From Pinus tabuliformis (lineage: Eukaryota; Streptophyta; Pinopsida; Pinales; Pinaceae): a DNA stretch of 64,000 nt. The position numbers were made by a program, and so were the translations under genes. Where the stretch lies: the NCBI GenBank assembly GCA_031772625.1, contig CM062820.1, forward strand, positions 87,402,069 through 87,466,068. The letters run 5' to 3'. Shown piece after piece: positions 36,832 through 47,468 of the stretch (positions are counted from its first letter, which is position 1; every line of letters starts with the position of its first letter). Below the pieces are notes generated by a model that saw only the letters and a list, made by a program, of their open reading frames with translations, had not been told where the DNA came from and ran no database searches.

Positions 36832-37270
36832 TGTAGGAATTTACAGGGTAAGTTCCTCAGACAGAACACCAAAGGACACCGCTCACAAATAGATCACAGA
36901 TCAATACACCAGTACTTTTGACGTGGTTAAAACCCTCAAAGAGGGAAACAGTCCATGGCCTGAGCCAACGCGGCCACTTCAGGAAATTTATTAATAAAAG
37001 AATGAAAATTTACACAGGCTTCTCTCATGAACGGTTAACCTACAAATGACCCTCCATTCTCTTTAAATAGAGATCATGGACCAATCGGGTGTTAAGCCAC
37101 GAATCAAGTGTCGATAATACCGAGGAGAGAATGAACCGTCGGATCACTACATATCGTGACCGTCGGATTGTAAGTTACAAAATGTACATAGTAAAGAAAC
37201 ACACTTTACCTAACTCTATATTAGACCAAGTTATACTTAACTAGTTCCTATGTGTGGGAATATCCTAACA
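36832..37270 (-). repeat. 3' LTR of copia element
   Basis: 439 bp, TGTAGGAATT at the left edge and TATCCTAACA at the right, nearly identical to 42,232-42,668. Confidence 0.95.
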
Positions 37271-37282
37271 TCCCTCCTTAAG
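37271..37282 (-). promoter_or_regulatory. Polypurine tract of copia element
   Basis: Minus strand CTTAAGGAGGGA directly before the 3' LTR. Confidence 0.8.
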
Positions 37283-37500
37283 AACTACTTGGGATAGGAT
37301 TGAATGATTTACAAATATGACACAATAGGAGAAGGAAGGAGGCACTAGAGCCTATCCCCCCTTAGTGACAACTTCCTGAACTCCAACCATAAATCGAAGT
37401 TTAGTGAACTTCACCTCTGTGAGAGCCTTTGTAAAGATGTCTGCAACTTGATCATCTATTAAACAATATTGCACTTCAGGAACATGGTCGTAGATGAGCT

Positions 37501-38871
37501 TTATGATGAAGTGCATGTGCAGTTCAATGTGTTTGTTGCGCTGATGTTGGACTGGATCTTTGCATAGTTGAATGGCACTTTGATTATCACACCAAAGTGT
37601 ATTCGGATGCTGCTACTGAAAGCAAACTCTGACAGGATCTGACGAAGCCACAAGGCTTCCTTACTAGCTTCTACGACACCACGATACTTTGCTTGTTTCT
37701 TGCAAGCCCATCTAATAGGTCCTGAGCCAAGAGTGAACACATAACCTGTAGTAGACTTTTGATCATCAGGGTCACCAGCCCAATCGGAATCAATGAAACC
37801 AGCCAATAGAGGAGATGCTTCGGCACTGTAATGAATCCCAAACTGAACTCTACCTTGAACATAACGAAGTATTCTTTTAGCTTCTTTCGAATGACTTTCA
37901 CGTGGGTTTTGCATAAACCGAGCAACAAGGCCAACAACAAAGGAAAGGTCAGGACGAGTATGGGTTAGATATAAAAGTTTTCCTACAAGTTGACGGTATA
38001 AGGTAGCATCAACTTCAGGAGAAGTACAAGTGACTAAAATTTTGACTCCATAATGAAAGGTAGAAGGGGCTGGCTTACAGTCTTCCATGTGAAAATGACG
38101 TAGAATATCATAGACATACTTGGACTGGGAAAGGGAAATACCTTCCTTGGATTGCAAGACTTGAAGACCAAGAAAATAATGTAAGTGTCCTAAGTCTGTC
38201 ATTTCAAAATTCCTTTTAAGGCTAGTCTTCACATGGTTTATAGGGTTGGGATCACTACCGAGCAGGATAAGATCATCAACATAAAGAACAACGATGATAA
38301 GAGACTTGCCCACTTTCTTGGTGTAGACAGTATTGTCAGAATGACACCTAGAAAAGCCATTTTCTAAAAGAAAGTTATCCATTTTGGCATACCAAGCTCG
38401 AGGAGCTTGCTTGAGACCATAAAGGGATTTCTTAAGCCGAAATACAAGGCTGGAGTCTGTTTGTATAAAGCCAATAGGTTGTTCCATATAGATTTCTTCA
38501 TGCAAGTCCCCATGCAAGAAGGTAGATTTAACATCCATCTGATGGACTTCCCATTTGAAAGAGGCAGCAAGGGAAAGAATAAGGCGGATAGAGTTCATTT
38601 TGGCAACGGGGGAGAAGGTTTCAGTGTAGTCAATGCCTTCAACTTGTGAAAAACCCTTAGCAACAAGACGAGCTTTATGTTTATCAACTTTCCCATCTGG
38701 TCCATACTTGGTTCTGTAAACCCATATGCATCTAACAAGTTTTCGTCCCTTTGGTAGAGGAACAAGATCCCATGTATCATTTGCCAATAATGAATGATAT
38801 TCTTCATTCATAGCTGCTTCCCAATCTAGATGGCCTGAAGCTTCTGCAAAGGTGTCAGGATCATAATTCAC
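37501..38871 (-). pseudogene. Copia reverse transcriptase and RNase H part
   Basis: 456 codons open on the minus strand. Copia-type RT begins near residue 20; KHKARLVAKGFSQVEGIDY, QMDVKSTFLHGDL and KSLYGLKQAPRAW are characteristic, and the catalytic box YVDD is at residues 197-200. The connection and start of RNase H follow (KLLYLTHTRPDLSFVVG; SDWAGDPDDQKSTTGYVF near residue 370). In a live element this enzyme copies the RNA genome into DNA and removes the RNA strand inside cytoplasmic particles. It is one part of a broken polyprotein. Confidence 0.93.
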
Positions 38872-39416
38872 TGAAGCTTGAGCTAGTAAAGAAGAGGCTC
38901 TATCAAACTGAGAACGTGTATGTCACTGATCTGTAGGATCACCAGCAAGATCATGAGCTGCATCCCGAGTAGCATGGACCAATTTTGGAAGCTGAGGAGA
39001 TGAAGGAGGATCCTGAGAAGGTGGGGAGGATTTTCATCCTCGCTTTCACCATCTGAAGAAGAAATATTTTCAAAAGTAGAAGAGATAGGGAGAGGTGGCA
39101 CATCCGCCAAACTAGGCTCGTAGACTGATCTATTTTCAACAAACTTTACATCTCTTCTAATGATAACACTTTTGGACTTAAGTGGAATAAGTCTATATCC
39201 TTTGACATCTTCAGAATATCTAACAAAAATACACTTTTCACTTTTAGGTTCTAAAGCTTTATGTTTCTCATCTGGAATATGGGCCCATGCTTCACTTCCA
39301 AAAACAAGAAAGTGACTTACATCTGGTTTGATTGAGCTCCATGCTTCTTCTGGAGTGATATTCTTTATAACCTCAGTAGGAGTGCGATTTATTATGTAAT
39401 TTGCATAGTTAATTGC

Positions 39417-40028
39417 TTATGCACAATAATTAAGACTAAGTCCTTTATATTGAAGCATACAATTAGCCATTTCCTTTAAGGTGCGATTCTTCCTTTCAGC
39501 TACACCATTTTGTTGTGGAGTAGATGGAACAATATGTTGCATTTGAATTCCATTCTCAGTGCAAAAGTTGATGAATTTGTTGTTAACATATTCTTCGCCA
39601 TTATCAGATCTTAGCTTAAGAATTTGATGTCCAGATTGTTTTTCAACAAAGGCTTTAAAGGCCAAGAACATGTTAAATACTTCACTGTTTAGTTTTAAGA
39701 AGTATACCCAAGTGCGTCTGGAGAAATCATCAATGAAAGTTAAGAAATAGTTGTAGCCAGAGAATGAAACAACTGGAAGTGGACCACATAAATCACTATG
39801 CACGAGCTGTAAAGGGGTTGAGGCGTGCCAAGAGGCACGTTTTTCAAAATTGTCCCGATGATGTTTTTCGAGTACACATCCGAAACAAACACCATCTCTG
39901 CAAGATACCATTGGAAGACCTGTCACCATATTTTCCTTACATAGATGCCAAAGTTTGCTCACTTCATCATTATGAGCAACAAACACTGAGAGAAGATTTG
40001 ATGACCCAAAGTTGTGAAACTTATACAA
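39417..40028 (-). pseudogene. Copia integrase part
   Basis: About 200 codons with the end of the zinc-binding region, CFGCVLEKHHRDNF, the typical LVHSDLCGPLPVVSFSGYNY of the catalytic core, then RSDNGEEYVNNKF and STPQQNGVAERKNRTLKEMA, which hold the D,D-35-E residues of copia integrases. It lies before the reverse transcriptase in transcription order, which is diagnostic for Ty1/copia. The region 38,880-39,416 continues toward the RT and is decayed. Part of the same broken polyprotein. Confidence 0.92.
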
Positions 40029-40133
40029 CCTTGTAGAATCATCAGCAATGCCAGTAGCTAAAATCTGTCTAGGATCTCTAAGGTCCTTAATTACAACATC
40101 GTGAGGTGAAAATTCAACGATTTTACCTTCACC

Positions 40134-41392
40134 TCAATGGGTTATCTGATGTACAGATAGAAGGTTGCAAGATAAAGTTGGAACACATAATACATCATTA
40201 AACTTACCATTGTCTATATGAACAGTTCCAGTCCCTACAACACTAAGAGATCTATCATCACCAACATATATATTTTTGGTGTTACAATCATTTAAAGAAG
40301 AAAACATGGCTTTGTTTTTGGCCATGTGATAAGAAGCTCTGGAATCAATGAGCCACTTATGAGAATGAGAGGAAGAAGATACATTTAGTGCATATCCAAA
40401 CCGAGATGCTTGACAACCACATGCAGAAAGTGCCATTCCTGAAGATGAAGTTGAAGTTGAAGAGTACTCCAAATGGATGTTATGATTCTTCATTGTTGCT
40501 TCCAAGGCTACCATCTTCTTAAAGCATTTAGATTCTAAGTGGCCGTCTCGATTACAAAAGTTGCAATGTCTATCAGTCTTCTTCCCTTTGTTTTTATTTG
40601 TCTTATCATTTTGTTGAAATGATTTTTCATTTTGAGGCTGAAATTGCTTAGGACCCTTGTTTAGCTTAGGACCATTCCTTTGAGGATACAACTTCTTAGG
40701 ATTTGGTTGATGCTGGGCGGCTAACGCTTTCTTAGAAGAGTTTCCAAGATTAAGAAGACCAAGGTGTAAGAGTTTTTCTTGTTATCTTATTAAAGAATCA
40801 CAAAAAGAATCAAAGGAAGGGGACTTGTAGTCTTGTCCTTGAGAAATGAAGGCTTCTCTTGTAGAATGGAAGGTGGAAACAAACACAGAGTAGGCTGGTC
40901 CCAACTTAGTAAGAATGGAAAAAATAAGGTTACTATCTTCTTTCTTAACCTTAACACCTTCCCAGAGAAGTCTAAGGGTGTTGAACTTGGACAAAAAATC
41001 TTCAATGCAAGAAAAATTATTGGGGTCCAGTGTAAGAAACTCATTTTCAAGTTGATGGGCTCTAAGTTCATTTTTTATTCCAAAAACTTCAGTAATCTAT
41101 TTTAATGCTTCATTAGGAGTATCAAGTTCTGCAATATGGTAAGATCTGGAGAGATAGACATCCCTATCAACCCATGTGCTTGATCTTGACTATTTTCCCA
41201 TTTAGCTGCCTTATCTTCATCTTTTGGTTTCGTTTCTTGGCCTGTGACTATTCTGTAGAGACCTTTACTTCTAAGTAATTCCACAATGTAGGACCACCAT
41301 TGGAAGTAGTTGGTGCTGTCAAGAATAACTTGGCATGGAATTTCCATTTTAACAGAAACTGAAGCTATAGATGCTGAAACTAAGTGTTCCAA
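40134..41392 (-). pseudogene. Copia gag and protease part
   Basis: Minus strand. Starts with Met at 41,392 and LDSTNYFQWWSYIVELLRS, the usual copia gag opening; a CX2CX4HX4C knuckle (CNFCNRDGHLESKC, 40,524-40,565) closes gag. The pepsin-like protease region follows near 40,230-40,370, ending in a NGKFNDVLCVPTLSCNLLSV box. Gag forms the particle and binds the RNA; protease would cut the polyprotein. Broken. Confidence 0.88.
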
Positions 41393-42219
41393 TGGAAAGA
41401 TCTCGAAAAATTAGGCTGTTTAAAAAAAACTATTCTAAAAACGCCTTCTGGATGAAGAAGTTATGGCTTTTTGAAGAAAATTTGATGAAGATGCCGACGA
41501 AGTGCGGGAATGTGCGGAAATGAAAAATCCACCCCCAAAAAAAGGAGACTTGAACTCAAGACCTCTACTCTCATAAATTAGCTTTGGACGAAGTGAGCTA
41601 TACAAAAAGTTTGAGAGAGAGGGGGGGGGGGGGGGGGGTTGAAGCTTTGGGTTGCGTGCTTGCTTTGAGAATGCTCTTTTTCCCTACAAAACAAAAAACA
41701 CAAAACCCAACATGGACATACAAAAAAAAATGAACCTTGCGGCTCGAAGTTAGCTTTAGCTGGAAACTAAATATTTTCCTCAATGTTTCTGATTTTCCGA
41801 GATCACACTAAGGCGTAGCGGAAAAGAGCATACGCATGAGAAAAATCCTTCCTTTCTGTTTCTGATTTGCCCAGATCTCACAGAGTCGTGGGGCAAAGAG
41901 CATATGCAAAAATGAAAAGTATAGATCCTGTAATAAAAAATGCTAAATAAACCGAAACCAAAATAAACAGAGAGAAAATAACTGTAAACTGCAAATAAAC
42001 ATTGTATACCTCCAGATCTTAAAAATGACGTTGCTAGGGCTACCTGAAACCTTTTCGCGTGAAAAGAAAGGGGTTCCTCACTGGAACAGATGCTCCCAAC
42101 ACAACAAAGCAGTCCTCTCGGACCGAAAGTAGCCAGAAACAGTAGATCTAGGAAACAGTAGGCAGATGCAGTTCTACCAGCTTCAGATTTCGATCACCAA
42201 CGGACGCGGCCCTCAAATA
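41393..42219 (-). other. Untranslated leader of copia element
   Basis: 827 bp between primer site and gag. It contains a run of 18 G on the plus strand (41,621-41,638; poly-C in the element's RNA) and a 73 bp tandem duplication (41,785-41,925). Confidence 0.7.
41785..41925. repeat. 73 bp tandem duplication in copia leader
   Basis: Two copies starting GTTTCTGATTT at 41,785 and 41,858; both end in AAAGAGCATAYGCA followed by A-rich sequence. Confidence 0.75.
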
Positions 42220-42231
42220 GCTCTGATACCA
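42220..42231 (-). promoter_or_regulatory. Primer-binding site of copia element
   Basis: Minus strand TGGTATCAGAGC, complementary to initiator methionine tRNA, directly at the edge of the 5' LTR. Confidence 0.93.
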
Positions 42232-42668
42232 TGTAGGAATTTACAGGGTAAGTTCCTCAGACACAACACCAAAGGACACCACTCACAAATAGATCACAGA
42301 TCAATACACCAGTACTTTTGACGTGGTTAAAACCCTCAAAGAGGGAAACAGTCCATGGCCTGAGCCAACGCGGCCACTTCAGGAAATTTATTAATAAAAG
42401 AATGAAAATTTACACAGGCTTCTCTCATGAATGGTTAACCTACAAATGACCCTCCACTCTTTAAATAGAGATCATGGACCAATCGGGTGTTGAGCCACGG
42501 ATCAAGTGTCGATAATACCGAGGAGAGAATGAACCGTCGGATCACTACATATCGTGACCATCGGATTGTAAGTTACAAAATGTACATAGTAAAGAAACAC
42601 ACTTTACCTAACTCTATACTAGACCAAGTTATACTTAACTATTTCCTATGTGTCGAAATATCCTAACA
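42232..42668 (-). repeat. 5' LTR of copia element
   Basis: 437 bp, the right-hand copy; holds the promoter of the element in its minus-strand direction. Confidence 0.95.
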
Positions 42669-43188
42669 GGGAATGGCTTTTGGTGATATCATCTCCATTG
42701 CTTATAAACTAGCATTTGTTATGTTTCTATTATTTTTCACAATAACCTTTGATTTAGAGATAGAATAGATCAAGGAATTTTCTACGGGTGAAATTCCATA
42801 AATTGGCTATGTTTGGGCATTTCTAAAAAAAATTCCCATTTGGTTAAAATGCATTTTTTTTATATAGATGTAATTAAATTTATAATAGTCACCAAAAAAA
42901 ATATCATTGAATAGTAAACAATAATTTTTTTATCGAATATTCGCCTACATCCTATATGTATTATTTTTCAAATGAGAATAATCCTCTAGATTACTATACA
43001 TAGATACAGTATTTGAATCCTTAAAAAATACCTTGAAATAAATGGATGTGAAAACTGCATTCTTCATATTTACTTGGAGGAGATATATATGACATATCTA
43101 GAGAAATATGTTGAATGAGGTAAAGAACCATTGGTTTTCAAGTTTACAAGGTATTTACATGTTCTCCAATAGTTTCCTAGAAAGTGGT
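42669..43188. other. Spacer between copia and gypsy elements
   Basis: 520 bp AT-rich, no feature seen. Confidence 0.5.
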
Positions 43189-45209
43189 TCTAACATCCCT
43201 CGTCAAAAATCTATGTTATAAAGTTAATAAAGGAAAAATAATAACCAAGGTCATGGGACACATATTCCAAGATGAATGCTGGGAAAAAAACATAGCCATG
43301 GTGATCACTTGTGATTAATTAATGGGTATGGAAATTGGAAAAGGAAATTGACAAAAGCTTTGGAAAGGCATGAAGCACTAACCGACAGTTTATTTATGAA
43401 AATAATGGAAAATAGATAAAAGGAAGGTGAAGGGTCACAGGTTGCATGTGAGGAGGAATATGAATGAAAATAATGAAAATTGAAGAAACTAGAGGTCTCA
43501 TTAATAAAAATTCTTCTAAGGATCAGTTGACAGACTTTTGTGAGTTCATTTTTGGAGATCTCATTTTCTATTCTCTCTCTCGTACTCTTGGGCACTTTGA
43601 GTTTTCTTGGATCTCTCTTGGAGGACTGTGACATACTTCGAATTTAGATCAAGAAGGAAAAATAAGAGCATGAAAGTGCAAGATGACATCAGGATCAACA
43701 ACTACAACAAATTTCGCTTGCATGTACCAAGATACATGTCTGATTTCCTTGCTAGTTTTGGCATGCATGTGGTTTCTTGGTTATGATTCGTCATTGGCAT
43801 GGAGGGTTTTCTAGATTGATGGTGGTTTTTCCTTGCCTTCCCATTCCTTGGATAGCCATGCTGTTGTATATTTTTTCTTTATTTTCTGGTTGGTTCTCAT
43901 GTTCCTTTGGTTGTGGGTTGAGTTACTAGTCCTTGGAGGCTTGGTTGGACAAATGCTATAGAAGCCCTATAAAAACTTGGTTTGAGTTACTAGTACTAGA
44001 AGCCTTGGTTAGAAAAACGCTCTTGATCCATTGGTGGGTTGAGTTACTAATCCTAGAACCCTTGGTTGGACAAACACTATAGCTCCCAACAACAATTGTG
44101 GGTTGAGTTACTAGTCATGGAAGCCTTGGTTGGAATAAACACTCTAGAGCCCTGGACATCTTAGGTAGAGACCAATCTGGTGATGGTTAGTGATGTTTGA
44201 CCATGAGGTGGAATCACTAGCCGAGGTTTGAGGTGGTTTGCCCTTTGGAAGCCATGGTTTGGTTTTGTTTGTTTTTTTTCATGAGATACCACATTCATTC
44301 TTGGAATATGGCATGGGGGTGATTGGATGAAAGAGAGATTTGGTTTAGCCAAATCTATGGTCGGGTGGTACATGGGATTCACTGACTTGGCTGGATTTTC
44401 ATGAGCTCCTTTTCCTTGGTATTTTCATGAGTAAATGTGCTTGATATTATGTGGCTTTAACGGTTTTTCCCTCATTGATATATCTCTGGTTATTTGTGGG
44501 TTATAAATATGTTTTATGGCAACTATGATGTATGCATCTCATCATGTTTTGGTTAGTACATGAAATGTTAGTGAATCAATGACCTAATAGATAACAATGT
44601 AGCTATTGTGAGGAGATATGTGTCCTCTTTGGAAATTCTGAGATAAGTATGCGACCCCTATGCTTAGATCTGTTGTTGTGACTTGTAAATTACATGTTTG
44701 TGATATGTTTGAAAAAATGCCTGTCATGGATAACAAGGGTCAGATCAAGTCCTTGTTCAAGTGTTTGCATTAGGACCCATGTTTAAATGTTATTTATCGT
44801 TTTTGTAGGTTTCATGAAGTTCTGAGCAGTGTCGTGAGTCCTAGTCCTTAGAAAGTGGCACGTAATCTGGGGTTGGTGGCACAGAAATTTTTGAAGAAGG
44901 CTACAGTCGCATGGATTCCTTGTTGTGGGAAAAACTAAAGGGTCCCACTTGCATGAATGCCTTGTCATGGGAGTAGCTGAGGCTCTAGGGAAGTAAAAAA
45001 GCAAGTTCTCTTAGGGGTTGGACACCTTAAGGGGTTGGTTGGCTCCTAAAGGTTCTATATCTTCTAAGGAAGGTCAGTTTGGTCTTGTCATGTTAGTTCT
45101 ACTTCCTTAATTGTACATGGGGAGTTGAATCATACCATAGTAACTCTTTGTAACATGTTTACCCTAGTGAATCAGTTAGCTTGGGTAAATGAAGGACGAG
45201 GGTGTTACA
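43189..45209 (+). repeat. 5' LTR of chromovirus
   Basis: 2,021 bp. Begins TCTAACATCCC where the 3' copy has TGTAACAGCCC, and ends GGTGTTACA, an inverted match of the start. Holds a 57-64 bp minisatellite. Confidence 0.88.
43918..44165. repeat. LTR minisatellite, four units of 57-64 bp
   Basis: Units start TTGAGTTACTARTC at 43,918, 43,982, 44,039 and 44,103; each contains CCTTGGTTGG or a near copy. A matching array lies in the 3' LTR at 63,470-63,695. Confidence 0.85.
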
Positions 45210-45212
45210 GAG

Positions 45213-45224
45213 TGGTATCAGAGC
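45213..45224 (+). promoter_or_regulatory. Primer-binding site of chromovirus
   Basis: TGGTATCAGAGC, complementary to initiator methionine tRNA, three bases after the 5' LTR. Confidence 0.93.
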
Positions 45225-45719
45225 ATGCTTTCATTCTCCTTTGTTGATATCTAGTTTCCATTTTCCTTGGATGAATGTTTGTCATGTGTACATGTCAGTA
45301 GAATATATCTCCTTATTCTTATGGTCTGCGTGCTCATTGTCGTCTCTTCCTTCACATGTAATGAGAAGTGGTATTCATGGGGGTGGTCATGGTTTCCATT
45401 GTGATGTCATGCAGAAGTGGATTGTGTTGTTGTCAGAATGTGTTTGTCATGAATGCATGTTAGTGTTTGTATGTATTGTGTATGAATGCATGCCGTGCAT
45501 ATTTTTTTATGCATGCATTTTGCTTGTTTGGTTTTGTAGTTGTGGCATCATGCATGGTAACTATATGATGATTGAGATGATGTCTATATATTGTGATGAA
45601 TATGATTATACATGCATTTCCCTAATCTAGTCGATCTTGCAAACGAGATATCCTCCCGTGAACTACACTCAGGTACGTTGGTTTGTCTATGATTTAGTTG
45701 AGCTAACATGATATACCCT

Positions 45720-46045
45720 GTAGGAAGAAAAGAAAAAATAGGACTAGAAAAAAGGTAGAATACAGCTCACCAGATTCTCCTTATAGATCAGATAAGAAAC
45801 ATGGTGAGGGATATTCTCCTGACATAGAAGACACTTTGAGAAGTTTAAAGGAAGAAATAAGAAGTTTCAAAGAAGATAATGACTGGATCATTCAATCTCA
45901 AGAGAGACTTGCTAAGGTGTAGGAGAAGAAGAAAACGTCAATGCAGTGATTCTTTAGAGCTTGTCAGACTTGTAGAGACAAGGACCCCTTAGAATCAATC
46001 ATGGACATAAGGATAGGACTAATAGAGCATATGGTAGCAAGTCAC
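45720..46045 (+). pseudogene. Start of chromovirus gag
   Basis: Basic N-terminus (KKRKNRTRKKVEYSSPDSPY) and a charged helix (DIEDTLRSLKEEIRSFKEDN), as usual at the beginning of gag in this group. Interrupted by the 12 kb insert; the remainder resumes after 58,057. Broken. Confidence 0.65.
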
Positions 46046-46164
46046 CAGAGAAAATTTTAAGAACCGCCCTAATTTATATGTATAATAAATGGGAGAATCC
46101 CCATGATACATAGGAAAAATGGGAGGCGATTTTATCAATAATATAATATGTATATATAATTTTT

Positions 46165-46324
46165 TGGTGAATCTCTCACCATATTATATTATCTTCTAAA
46201 GTCATGGCAAATCTCTCACTGAATTATAAAATCTTGTAAGATCTTGGCAAATCTTTCACTGAATAATAAAACATTGTGAAGTCTTGGCAAATGTTTTGTT
46301 AAAGTATGAAACCATATATGATAA
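46165..46324. repeat. 40 bp tandem array, four units
   Basis: Units start TGGYRAATCTCTCAC at exactly 40 bp steps: 46,165, 46,205, 46,245 and 46,285. The middle two are most alike. It lies about 120 bp inside the left edge of the insert. Confidence 0.88.
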
Positions 46325-47468
46325 TAGGAAAACATATTCATTAAACTGTAAAATACTAACATACATTTTTGGAAAAGAGAAACATAATTTTGTCTTTCTA
46401 CAAACAATGTTGCAAGTTTCAGTGGTCATGTTTGTCAAGGTTATTACTCTACATTCTTTCATATCCTTCTATTAGCTTTGATAATATTCCACAACAATGT
46501 GCTTGTATGTGTGATCTTGACCACCAATTTTGTCAAGGTAGGAGAGATTAATCTTTTCTCTGCCACTTTTGTCAATCTATGAGAGATTAATGTTTGTAAA
46601 AATTTTGTTTTACTTTTCTCCAAACTTTTGTTTCCTTCAGTGTTTCCATCACTACCTTGTTGATTCCATATCAAACCAATTTCTCGAATGCCAGCCTAAC
46701 TGTGACAAAGGACTTTCTTGCTTCTACAAATTTGCAACCTCATTGTAAGGAGAAGTTGTTATATTTGCATGGGAAATTTATAAACACATTCAATCACTCT
46801 CCGAGTAGTTTTTAAACCATCGACCTTCAGGTAGTTCATCCTTCCATATGATATTTGGTCATTACACTTCATTCTTCAAGATATATATAAGTTATGAAAG
46901 TAATTCTGGCATGTCATGAAGTGTTGAATCGAGGGAATCCCATACGCATGAACCTTACCTATGGTCTTACGATGCAATCTTCTTTTTTGAGTCATTGTGT
47001 TAAACTCCCTCCCCTTCAAGTAGGCTTTGTACAAGTAGGAAAATGAAATAGGCCCCCCTTACTTACCGACCTTCCTTTCTCTTACCTCAATAATTGTATC
47101 TTACCCAACCAACAAATTGTTCCTACCTTGAATGATGGAGTTTAATAGACCAACAATAAAATATTTATGTAACTCTGGTCCCCACCACCTAAACATCTTA
47201 TGGGCCAGCATGAATGAAGGCATGTTAAGGATTTCTTCATTAGTCTTCGTAAAGATCATTTCAATTCATATTCATCATAGCTTCCACTAACCACTCGTGT
47301 AGGGTCACTTAGCTTGCAAAGAAAATCTCTCATTAATGCTTCCCATCACTCGACCACCTTCAATCATATTCATTTCAACAATTTCATTTTGATTAACATT
47401 TGTCAAATTTGTATGTGGTTTTTGTCATCAAAAACTACTATTTTTTCTAGAATTGCCCCATCATATTA
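46325..47468. other. No gene seen
   Basis: AT-rich part of the insert with chance frames only. A pair of GAGAGATTAAT copies occurs near 46,545 and 46,580. Confidence 0.4.

Larger units (their letters stand above)
36832..42668 (-). mobile_element. Ty1/copia LTR retrotransposon
   Basis: 5.84 kb element on the minus strand with LTRs of 439 and 437 bp, primer site, polypurine tract and the gag-protease-integrase-RT-RNase H order of Ty1/copia. By eye the LTRs differ at about 10 bases plus one 2 bp gap, near 2.3%. At an assumed 2e-9 to 1e-8 changes per site per year this gives roughly 1 to 6 million years; the rate is assumed. The coding region is broken, about half a dozen times. Flanking pentamers (TCGAA and GGGAA) do not form a clear target duplication. 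Confidence 0.95.

Noticed and set aside
36827-42673. TCGAA / GGGAA as target duplication of the copia element
   Set aside because: Only three of five bases agree; the rest of the element is well kept, so a real duplication should be clearer. Edges are set by the LTRs alone.
45202-45630. 142-codon frame on the plus strand as a gene
   Set aside because: It starts on the primer site and runs through the leader of the chromovirus; its Cys/His/Val-rich translation resembles nothing and is likely chance.
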